Source: JAGOFO01 sp964522105 (GTDB lineage Bacteria > Myxococcota_A > UBA9042 > DTJE01). Taken from it: a stretch of DNA of 64,000 nucleotides. The notes beneath the pieces are model-generated. The model saw only the letters and a program-made list of their open reading frames with translations, was not told the origin of the DNA and ran no database searches. The stretch is from assembly GCA_964522105.1 (NCBI GenBank), contig CAZFVA010000009.1:1-64000 (forward strand), in the 5' to 3' direction. The translations under genes and the position numbers were made by a program. This document shows positions 16,244 through 23,468 of the stretch, piece after piece. Position 1 is the first letter of the stretch. Every line of letters starts with the position of its first letter.

Positions 16244-16272
16244 TTGACAACATTCGGTGTGGCCTCTAATGT
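16244..16272 (+). promoter_or_regulatory. Candidate sigma-70 promoter for the 5'-nucleotidase operon
   Basis: A perfect -35 TTGACA at 16244-16249, a 17-bp spacer and a weak -10 TAATGT at 16267-16272. It lies 54 bp before the start codon at 16326 in a gene-free stretch. No experimental support. Confidence 0.45.
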
Positions 16273-16325
16273 CGTTACGGCAGTGCAGTATTTTTGTTGT
16301 TGATGGCCCTCGCTTGGTTGGTTAA

Positions 16326-18794
16326 ATGCAACGGCGCCCGATGTCCCTGTTATTGCTGTTGATTCTTCTGGTTTGCGTCCTGCCGGGCTGTGGAGTTACA
16401 ACAAACCAGCCTTCCCTTGAAGGTAAGAATGTTTCTGTCAGATTCATTCACACCACAGATATCCATTCGCGTCTGATTCCCTACAACATGGAAGTGGCGC
16501 AGACAGACAAAAATCTTGGCCTGGATGCGACAAAGGGACCCTTCGGCGGTATCTCCAGAATCGCGTGGATTTCAAAGACTGAAAGGGCCCGGGCGACAAG
16601 ATCTCTTCACATAGACAGCGGCGACTCATTTCAGGGTGCTCCAATCTACAACCTGTTTCAGGGCGAAGTTGAGATGCTTGCCCTTTCTTACATGGGCGTT
16701 GACGTGACGGTTCTTGGAAATCATGAATTTGATTCCGGCGAGCCGAATGTTGCAGACAAGATTGCCCGCTTCGCCTCTTTCCCGGTGCTGGCCGCGAACT
16801 ATCTGATTGAACCGGTCGGGGGCTCAACAGTTCCCCCGTTGCGCAATATCATTTATCCGTATGCCATATTTAATCTTGCCGGGCTTCGCGTCGGAGTCAT
16901 CGGTCTGGCCAACACATCGACGATGAATTCGCTTTATGAAGCCGGAAACTCGATGGGCATCAATCCTCTGGAAGCGGCCGAAACAGCTCAGTTCTATATT
17001 GATGTGCTGCGGCCTTCGGTCGACGTAATCGTCGTCGCTTCGCACCTCGGCCTGACTTCTGATGAAGAACTGATTCCATGCATCAGCGGCGCGGATATCG
17101 TGCTTGGCGGGCATCACCACGTCGTTCTGGATCCCCCGAAGCAGATTCAAGACGCCGGCGAGTGTTTCTATCAGCAGAACACCGACTTTGTGCGCCACAC
17201 GTGCGAAGTTGAATTGAAGAAGGCCATTCAGCCTGATGGCACGGTTTCGCAGGCGCAGCTCCTTGATTCGTGCGCGACGTTGACAGGCGATATGGTCAAG
17301 TTGTTTTCAAGTCTGCGCGAAGAGCCAGGCCGCCAGATACCCGTGGCCGACTACGATGCCATTTATCAGAAGTGCCTTGATTCCCTTGACGAATCTGTAG
17401 ATATTCCGCCGCCGATCGCGTCTGACCCTGTTGCCATCAGTGAATTCCTGGATGCTTACGTTTCGTTCACCTGTTATCCGGTTGCAAGGCAACTGGGGTG
17501 GACGTCCCCGGCCCGCAGGAAGGTGCCTCTGGCTCACTCAGGTTCATTTGCCAAATATGTCGGGATGTTTGACGCGGTCTTTTCGCAGGTTTCCGTATGC
17601 AGCGACGGGCTGGACAACGATGGCGACGGCCTTACCGACATGGATGATGATGCCTGCGCCGAATCGCCTCTTGATAATTCCGAGGTGAAGGCAGGTTTCC
17701 AGAAATCGTCTGACTGGGATGTCGCGTCGTTCAGGTACCAGATTATTCCGGTCGATTCGACAGTTCCCGAAGACCTCAAAGTCAGCGAAATGATGGAGCC
17801 TTACGTTGATATCTTGAATCAGCAGGTTCCACTGGATCAGATACTTGGGTATGCCCCTGTAACTATTGACAGATTTGGTTCAAATGGTGGCGACTCAAGT
17901 CTTGGAAACGCAGTTGCCGAATCAATGATGCGCCGTCGCGGGGTTGAAACCGATTTTGCCGTCACTAATTCGCTTGGTATCCGGTCAAATTTCTATCCGG
18001 GGCCGGTTACGGTCGAGTGGATGTTTAACGTGTTCCCGTTTGAAAATTCAATAACCACCATGTACCTGTCTGGCCGCGAAGTTATTGAAATGTTTGACTT
18101 TATAGCAAGGCGTTCATCCGATCGCGGCTGTTCGTCACAGGCTCAGGTAGCCGGTGTAACCGCTGTTCTTCAGTGCGGTCATTGCGATCTTGTCAGGCGT
18201 ATGGAATCGGGATTGCCCGAGACTGATGCTGACAGACCGTGTGCGGTGGAAATCAATATCGGTGGCGTCGGCGTCAAGGTCGATGCTCAGTACCAACTGG
18301 CAGCCAACGACTATATTGCGGCCGGGGGTTCCGGCTTTTCAATGCTCAAGCGGAACACGACCAAGGTTAATACTCAGATCCCGTTGCGGGAATCTTTGAT
18401 GGATTTCATCAGACAGGGCAGTCCCTGCGGCTGGCGGGAAGAATTTGACGGCATGAAGCCGTGTGAAAACGATGGGGATTCCGCCGTCGGTTGTGACAAG
18501 GGATATGTCTGTTCATGTCCTGCCAGAAGCGCGTGGAACGAGGCCGACGCCGTATGTGTTGAGGCCGCGGAATGTACTGATGGGCAGGGGGTGTGCGTTC
18601 CTGTAAGTTGCGTGGCCGATGTGCAGGTTCTGTTTGAAAAGCAGTTGTGTAACGCCTTCGGCGAAGGTCTGTCGCGGGATGAGTGCCTTTGCAGACAGCG
18701 GGCCAGGGCTTTTGCCCAGTGTGGCTCGACTGCGTGTGTTGATCGCGGGAACGGTTTCGCCGAGGATGGTCGCCTGCTTCTGCTGGCGCCTTGA
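16326..18794 (+). CDS. Lipoprotein bifunctional metallophosphatase/5'-nucleotidase with Asp-rich insert and Cys-rich tail
   Basis: 822 residues with a lipoprotein signal (lipobox L-P-G-C22). The N-terminal metallophosphatase domain has T-T-D-I-H-S-R, H-I-D-S-G-D-S-F-Q-G, L-G-N-H-E-F-D, A-S-H-L-G and G-G-H-H-H, the metal ligands of the UshA family. Around residues 424-450 is an inserted motif C-S-D-G-L-D-N-D-G-D-G-L-T-D-x-D-D-x-x-C, probably binding Ca2+. The C-terminal nucleotidase domain follows (N-S-L-G-I-R-S-N, F-P-F-E-N-S, A-A-G-G-S-G-F-S-M-L). A Cys-rich tail (about 698-822) is extra to the family and may be disulphide-linked. Predicted to sit on a membrane surface and hydrolyse extracellular nucleotides. 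It heads a plus-strand trio with the lipoprotein at 18847 and the barrel at 20342. Confidence 0.9.
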   Translation: MQRRPMSLLLLLILLVCVLPGCGVTTNQPSLEGKNVSVRFIHTTDIHSRLIPYNMEVAQTDKNLGLDATKGPFGGISRIAWISKTERARATRSLHIDSGDSFQGAPIYNLFQGEVEMLALSYMGVDVTVLGNHEFDSGEPNVADKIARFASFPVLAANYLIEPVGGSTVPPLRNIIYPYAIFNLAGLRVGVIGLANTSTMNSLYEAGNSMGINPLEAAETAQFYIDVLRPSVDVIVVASHLGLTSDEELIPCISGADIVLGGHHHVVLDPPKQIQDAGECFYQQNTDFVRHTCEVELKKAIQPDGTVSQAQLLDSCATLTGDMVKLFSSLREEPGRQIPVADYDAIYQKCLDSLDESVDIPPPIASDPVAISEFLDAYVSFTCYPVARQLGWTSPARRKVPLAHSGSFAKYVGMFDAVFSQVSVCSDGLDNDGDGLTDMDDDACAESPLDNSEVKAGFQKSSDWDVASFRYQIIPVDSTVPEDLKVSEMMEPYVDILNQQVPLDQILGYAPVTIDRFGSNGGDSSLGNAVAESMMRRRGVETDFAVTNSLGIRSNFYPGPVTVEWMFNVFPFENSITTMYLSGREVIEMFDFIARRSSDRGCSSQAQVAGVTAVLQCGHCDLVRRMESGLPETDADRPCAVEINIGGVGVKVDAQYQLAANDYIAAGGSGFSMLKRNTTKVNTQIPLRESLMDFIRQGSPCGWREEFDGMKPCENDGDSAVGCDKGYVCSCPARSAWNEADAVCVEAAECTDGQGVCVPVSCVADVQVLFEKQLCNAFGEGLSRDECLCRQRARAFAQCGSTACVDRGNGFAEDGRLLLLAP

Positions 18795-18846
18795 AGATGA
18801 TTTGAAGAACGGGCATTGGCCTGTTTCGGGCAGGGAGATTCGGTAG

Positions 18847-20340
18847 ATGCGAGTTGTTCCCCGTATAATTTCTGCGGTTTTGCCGGTGCTTGCGCTGGCA
18901 GTCGCCTGCAGTTCTGAAAATCAGGTTTCATGGGATTTGATGCCCGCTGGAATGGTTGTAACTGTTACGTCGGTTGACGGGGAAGCGCTTCCGACGGTTG
19001 CTGAACCGTTGTCGGTTCCGGCGGCGGGCGCTGCCAACGGCATCGAGGTTGAAGTCGATGTCAGGGCTCTTTCCGGGGCCGGCGATGTCGAGACCTTAAA
19101 CAGTGATATGTGGGTAAGACTTTCTGTAAGGCCTGGTAAACTTACGATATTGTCGGCTGACAGGTTCGTCGGTTCTGATCTTTTCCTGCCGTCGGGGCAG
19201 ACGTCAAATGTCAAAGTCAAGATCTGGGATTTGTTTGGGCCGACCAGGATCTGGGTCGAGGATGTAGGCTTCGAACCTCGAACCCAGGTTAATAAAAAGT
19301 CGGCCTGCGACGACGGAATTGACAACGATCAGGACGGTTTGATCGACGACCCGGCTGACATCGGCTGCCTGTCACCAATGGACGATTCTGAAGAACCGGG
19401 GACAGATGCCGCAGGGGTAAGTCCGGTTATCTGGTTCATGACACCGACACTTGCCGAGCTTCAGGGATACGCAGGTGATTCGCCTTATGTTTCCGAGAGC
19501 GTACCTGTTGAAACCGGCAGTCTGGTCGTTACGCGGGTCACGACTGACGGCATGTATGTTACCGATGAAGCGGATTTAAGCGGCCGTGGCTACAACCATC
19601 TTTTCGTGTACACATTCAATTCGCCGACTACCGTGCCTGTCTGTAATTCGGATGAATATGATTCGTTGAACTGTACCGGGGATGCCGATCCGGTTCCGCT
19701 GCGAGTCTGTGACCGCCTGACATACATTGTCGGGACTATCAGCGAGTTTTATGGCTTTACCGAGATGGGATTTCCAACCTGGGACACCGTTTTGTGGGAT
19801 CCGGAAGTCGAAGATTGCCCTGTCGCCGCACCCGCCATTCTGACGGCTGCCGATTACCGTGGTAACGGAGCGCGGGCGATGGAATCTTTCGAGGCCGGAA
19901 TGGTCCAGCTTGTTGACGTTGAACTGGGTTCGGCAGAAGACATAGTTGACTGTGACAAGAATAAGGATGGTCTGGTTGACTTCAAGGATTATGTGACAAG
20001 TGAGTGTTCAGACGAATGTGTCTGCCGCGAAGCGTGTAATGACGACCCGTTCTGTCTGGAGATCAATCAGTACTGGGAATATGGTCAATGGCCTGTCCGT
20101 GTGGGCGGGGCAGGCGGTATCAAGGCCTGGATCAGCACCCGCCAGTCTGTACCCAAATTTGATCCTTATGCCCTGACCGAGCCGCGGGCCTTCCGGGCGA
20201 TTGCCGGGACTCTGCGACACCTCAGTTTCCTGGACCCTTATCCGTGGATTATTGAACCAAGATGTGAAGACGACATTACCAGGACCGGCGAACCAGTTCC
20301 GCCTTCCCTGGCGTGTGTAATCCCAAGGAGTGGTGAGTAG
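18847..20340 (+). CDS. Lipoprotein with D-N-D-x-D-G motif and OB-like region, unrecognised family
   Basis: 497 residues with lipobox L-A-V-A-C21 and GGGAG before the ATG. The N-terminal ~140 residues look like a beta domain. Then comes C-D-D-G-I-D-N-D-Q-D-G-L-I-D-D-x6-C-x8-D-S-E-E, the same motif as in the upstream nucleotidase. From about residue 210 the pattern V-V-T-R-V-T-T-D-G-M-Y-V-T-D, followed by R-V-C-D-R-L-T-Y-I-V-G-T-I-S-E-F-Y-G-F-T-E, resembles the OB-fold region attached to extracellular nucleases; this is inference. A further D-K-N-K-D-G-L-V-D-F-K-D motif resembles an EF-hand/dockerin loop (about 370). It starts 52 bp after the nucleotidase and ends 1 bp before the barrel gene's ATG, so an operon is likely. 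Confidence 0.7.
   Translation: MRVVPRIISAVLPVLALAVACSSENQVSWDLMPAGMVVTVTSVDGEALPTVAEPLSVPAAGAANGIEVEVDVRALSGAGDVETLNSDMWVRLSVRPGKLTILSADRFVGSDLFLPSGQTSNVKVKIWDLFGPTRIWVEDVGFEPRTQVNKKSACDDGIDNDQDGLIDDPADIGCLSPMDDSEEPGTDAAGVSPVIWFMTPTLAELQGYAGDSPYVSESVPVETGSLVVTRVTTDGMYVTDEADLSGRGYNHLFVYTFNSPTTVPVCNSDEYDSLNCTGDADPVPLRVCDRLTYIVGTISEFYGFTEMGFPTWDTVLWDPEVEDCPVAAPAILTAADYRGNGARAMESFEAGMVQLVDVELGSAEDIVDCDKNKDGLVDFKDYVTSECSDECVCREACNDDPFCLEINQYWEYGQWPVRVGGAGGIKAWISTRQSVPKFDPYALTEPRAFRAIAGTLRHLSFLDPYPWIIEPRCEDDITRTGEPVPPSLACVIPRSGE
19270..19300 (-). repeat. Possible degenerate repeat core inside the lipoprotein gene
   Basis: GAACCTCGAACCCAGGTTAA followed by T and five A's resembles the reverse complement of the repeat (GAACCCGACCCAGGTTAATT) with an insertion and a changed tract. 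It is read R-T-Q-V-N-K-K, the same T-Q-V-N frame as in the other in-gene copies. Confidence 0.3.
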
Positions 20341-20341
20341 G

Positions 20342-21901
20342 ATGCATATTTCAGTCAGGCCGCTTGTCGCATTTCTGGTTTCCGCCATCGTTTTGACCGC
20401 ATCGTCCGGCGCATCGGCCGGTGACTTCATGGATACCCGCCTTACGTGGACTTTTGGTGATGATGACGTGATGTCGAATGCCGGCGAGGTAATCCCCGAC
20501 AGTCCGCTTCCCGGCATCGGTGACCGTGGCGGCTATGAGATGTTCATGGATAACTTGAATTCCAAGACGTCCGGCCGTGAAAACCTGACTCACCTCGTTC
20601 TGCACAAGGAGATGCCGGGGTTCCTGAAAGGTCTGACAACCGAAGCGGCGCTGGTCATGCGCCTTGATATGGGTGCGCTTTCGGAAGGTAATAATCCCAG
20701 TGTTTCCGATGTCCTTCAGGATGATGGTTCGTATCTGCGGGCAGCGTGGACATGGGACCTGGATCACCCGAAGGACAAGTTCCTGGCATTGACCTTTTTC
20801 CCTTTCAGCACCGAGCGTTTCCGCCTCGGCTACCTCTATGACATTTCATGGGGCGGCGGAAATATTTTCACGAACAACAAGTCCGGTCCGGCCCCGGGTT
20901 TCAAGTTTGATTTTCATTCACAGTTTGAAAATATTGGTCTGGACGTCTTTGCCGGCTTCAAAACTGCCAAAATCAAGCAGGTAGTTCAGGAAGGCTCTCA
21001 GGAAGTCGAGCAGATTTCAGTTAAAGAGACAAATTACGGTGTGCTGGCGGGGGTCGGCGTTGATCTGTGGAAATGGGTCAGACTTGATGCAGGTTTTGGA
21101 TATTTTCAGCAGGGAAATTTCGAACGCAATCCGCTGATGATTGGCGACCCCGTGTTTTCGTTCGGTCTTTCGACAAGGCTTACGGTACGGCAGGGTCTGC
21201 CGATCCAGACGTCTGTTGACTATAAGCTTTACCGCAATCATCCCGACGTTAACGTTGTTGAATGGTGGAAGGAAAAGTACGAGCCGAAGAAGTTTTCCTG
21301 GAGCGTTTCTGGCGAGTTCAACTATGTCTGGCAGCAGCTTGAAAGTGTTGAACAGTATGCTACGACGAAGCTGCAGCCAGCCTGGGCCGGTGCCGTGCAG
21401 GTGAATTTCAAGTATGATTACATGCGGTTTCAGGTTGTCGGCGTGATCCGTAATCTGGAATATATTCTTATGAATGTCCCCAGTTTGACGCCGTTTGTTG
21501 CGATGCCGGAAACTGGTACATCAAGCACGCCAGAGTATTTTATGGCTGCCACGATTGACTACCGTATTGATTCCCTTCACTTGACGCCGTTTATTACCGG
21601 CGGCGTCCAGATGCCGGCAACGTTTTCAACCGATTCGCCAAAGACCGTGCAGGTTATCCGGGATGAATCCCGTCGCGACAGACTTCCCGAAGGTTACAGC
21701 GCGCTTCCAATCGGCCAGCTCAGGCTTGGCCTGACGTGGGAAATGTCCGAGTTCTTCTCGATTGTCGGTAATTTTCAGTATGCGCGTGATGAAAACCAGA
21801 CCAGGCTTGAGTACGATTCCAGCGGTCAGAGGGTAGTCGGTCGCCAGTTCCAGAATCCCGACAAGTTCGGATTTAATATGATGGTAATGGCCCGGTTCTA
21901 G
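20342..21901 (+). CDS. Probable outer-membrane beta-barrel protein
   Basis: The ATG at 20342 follows AAGGAG and begins a signal peptide (M-H-I-S-V-R-P-L-V-A-F-L-V, cut after A-S-A). The mature ~490 residues have alternating polar/hydrophobic strands rich in Tyr, Trp and Phe, and end in M-V-M-A-R-F, the terminal-Phe strand typical of barrels inserted by the BAM machine. Examples of strands are F-R-L-G-Y-L-Y-D-I-S-W-G-G-G and V-R-L-D-A-G-F-G-Y-F. No named family is recognised. It is separated by one base from the preceding lipoprotein, so the two are probably made together. Confidence 0.75.
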   Translation: MHISVRPLVAFLVSAIVLTASSGASAGDFMDTRLTWTFGDDDVMSNAGEVIPDSPLPGIGDRGGYEMFMDNLNSKTSGRENLTHLVLHKEMPGFLKGLTTEAALVMRLDMGALSEGNNPSVSDVLQDDGSYLRAAWTWDLDHPKDKFLALTFFPFSTERFRLGYLYDISWGGGNIFTNNKSGPAPGFKFDFHSQFENIGLDVFAGFKTAKIKQVVQEGSQEVEQISVKETNYGVLAGVGVDLWKWVRLDAGFGYFQQGNFERNPLMIGDPVFSFGLSTRLTVRQGLPIQTSVDYKLYRNHPDVNVVEWWKEKYEPKKFSWSVSGEFNYVWQQLESVEQYATTKLQPAWAGAVQVNFKYDYMRFQVVGVIRNLEYILMNVPSLTPFVAMPETGTSSTPEYFMAATIDYRIDSLHLTPFITGGVQMPATFSTDSPKTVQVIRDESRRDRLPEGYSALPIGQLRLGLTWEMSEFFSIVGNFQYARDENQTRLEYDSSGQRVVGRQFQNPDKFGFNMMVMARF

Positions 21902-21917
21902 TCGCGAAGGTCCGGTT

Positions 21918-22487
21918 CTACTCGTGAAGTCCGACCAGTGTCACGGTCGGTGCCGAACCCTGCATGAATTCTTCAATAAGAGCACGCTGGTCGTTTGAGA
22001 GCTTCGGGAACTTTACGCCCATGCCGATGGGACGTCCGGCAGACTCGCGCGGGTTGATCCAGATCACCTTTGCAGTTACATGAAACTGGATGGCTACATC
22101 CTGAATCTTGACTGTCATGTCCAGTATTGAATCAATTGAAAGCAGCGACTCGGTCTTTATGAACAGGCCGCCACGATTAAGACTTAGCGAAAGCCCTTCG
22201 TAGAATTCGATGCCGTTATTGTAAGTCAGCGTAACTAATATGGGTTCGTCGGGATCCTGTTTCTTGTCAAGTATGTGAAAATTCGGTCGGTGCGGCGCCA
22301 CTCTTGCCAGGTTGGCATCCCTGTACAGTTCAACTTCCCTTATCCTCTGGGCCAGTATCGGGTCGCCCCGACCTGACGGGAGCAGAGCTTCAGCCTTGAG
22401 CCCCGCCAGCCTGTCTATAGCCTCGAAAAAACCGGAAATAGTGATTTCAGCGGGCATTTCAGCCCCATAAGTTGATTCGTCAGCCAT
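21918..22487 (-). CDS. PilZ-domain protein
   Basis: The start is the ATG at 22487, which overlaps the FHA-GGDEF gene by 8 bp; 189 residues. The C-terminal ~100 residues resemble the myxobacterial-type PilZ domain: S-L-S-L-N-R-G-G-L-F-I-K-T-E in place of the usual D-x-S-x-x-G-x-x, and I-G-M-G-V-K-F-P-K-L near the end. The N-terminal part is a helical region of unknown role. PilZ domains bind cyclic di-GMP or act as adaptors. Coupling to a diguanylate cyclase gene suggests it acts in the same signalling circuit. It converges with the barrel gene. Confidence 0.85.
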   Translation of the reverse strand: MADESTYGAEMPAEITISGFFEAIDRLAGLKAEALLPSGRGDPILAQRIREVELYRDANLARVAPHRPNFHILDKKQDPDEPILVTLTYNNGIEFYEGLSLSLNRGGLFIKTESLLSIDSILDMTVKIQDVAIQFHVTAKVIWINPRESAGRPIGMGVKFPKLSNDQRALIEEFMQGSAPTVTLVGLHE

Positions 22488-23370
22488 GTACGCAATTCCT
22501 GCCGCTGTTTTTGGCAATGTAAAGATTCTTGTCTGCTTCCATCAGAAGGTCGGTCGTTCCCTGATGGCGGTCGGCATTGAATTCTGCCACACCGATACTG
22601 ATCGTAATCCTGATTTCCTGCCCTTCAAAAATGATTCGATGGGCCTCGATCATCCGTCTGATCGTTTCCGCAAGCGCCTTGGCCGCCGGTCTGTCGGTTT
22701 CGGGCAGCACGCAAACAAATTCTTCGCCACCGTAACGGGCAAACAGTTCATCTTTTCGGATACGACTTTTGACGACCCCGGCCACTTCCTTCAGTACGAT
22801 GTCGCCGGTCAGGTGGCCGTGCGTGTCGTTGACCAATTTGAAATGGTCCAGGTCCATCATAAGAATGGTAAGGGCCCGGGAATGGCGTCTGGCGCGGGCG
22901 ACCTCGCGTTCAAGGAAGTCGCCAAGTGCGCGCTTGTTTGCTGTCTGGGTCAGGCCGTCGGTGACAACGGTTTTGTAAATTTCTTCGTGATACGCAGATT
23001 CGATGTTGTCGCCGTTCAGGTACTTGAAGATGGTGTCGCCGACTTTGATGAACTGGCCCGAAGCAAGTTTGGCCCTGGGTTGAATCAGTGTGTCGTTGAC
23101 GTATGTTCCGTTGGTACTGCCGAGATCAATTACGTACCAGTCGTCTTTGGCTTTTTCAATTCGTACGTGTCTTCTGGAAACCGAGTCAGACTCAAGCACT
23201 ATCGTGCTGTCAGGGTCGCGACCAATAGTCACGACTTCCGTCATCAGGTCGTACTTGCGGCCAAGATTGGCGCCGTAAATTTCGACAAGACAGACCGTTC
23301 CTGTGATGCCGTCTGTGAACAGATGGTTGACTCTCGTCACTCTAGTCCGACGGTCTTCGCTCACGTTCAC
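22480..23370 (-). CDS. FHA-domain diguanylate cyclase (GGDEF)
   Basis: 296 residues from a GTG at 23370; a GTG at 23364 is spaced better after AGGT, so the start is uncertain. Residues ~25-120 are a forkhead-associated domain (I-G-R-D-P-D-S, S-V-S-R-R-H, L-G-S-T-N-G-T-Y-V-N-D), which binds phosphothreonine peptides. The C-terminal ~165 residues are GGDEF, with D-L-D-H-F-K-L-V-N-D-T-H-G-H and the active-site loop R-Y-G-G-E-E-F, so it should make c-di-GMP from two GTP. The position of the inhibitory I-site reads R-K-D-E instead of RxxD, so product inhibition may be weak. No membrane segment. The partner PilZ gene overlaps it downstream. Confidence 0.93.
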   Translation of the reverse strand: MNVSEDRRTRVTRVNHLFTDGITGTVCLVEIYGANLGRKYDLMTEVVTIGRDPDSTIVLESDSVSRRHVRIEKAKDDWYVIDLGSTNGTYVNDTLIQPRAKLASGQFIKVGDTIFKYLNGDNIESAYHEEIYKTVVTDGLTQTANKRALGDFLEREVARARRHSRALTILMMDLDHFKLVNDTHGHLTGDIVLKEVAGVVKSRIRKDELFARYGGEEFVCVLPETDRPAAKALAETIRRMIEAHRIIFEGQEIRITISIGVAEFNADRHQGTTDLLMEADKNLYIAKNSGRNCVHG

Positions 23371-23468
23371 ACCTGAAGTGCTACCAGAACCAAATATATA
23401 CCATCATGCTGAATTGATCAGCGAATATAAGCAGAATGAAAAATCCCGGTAACGGTCCGTACCCGGTT

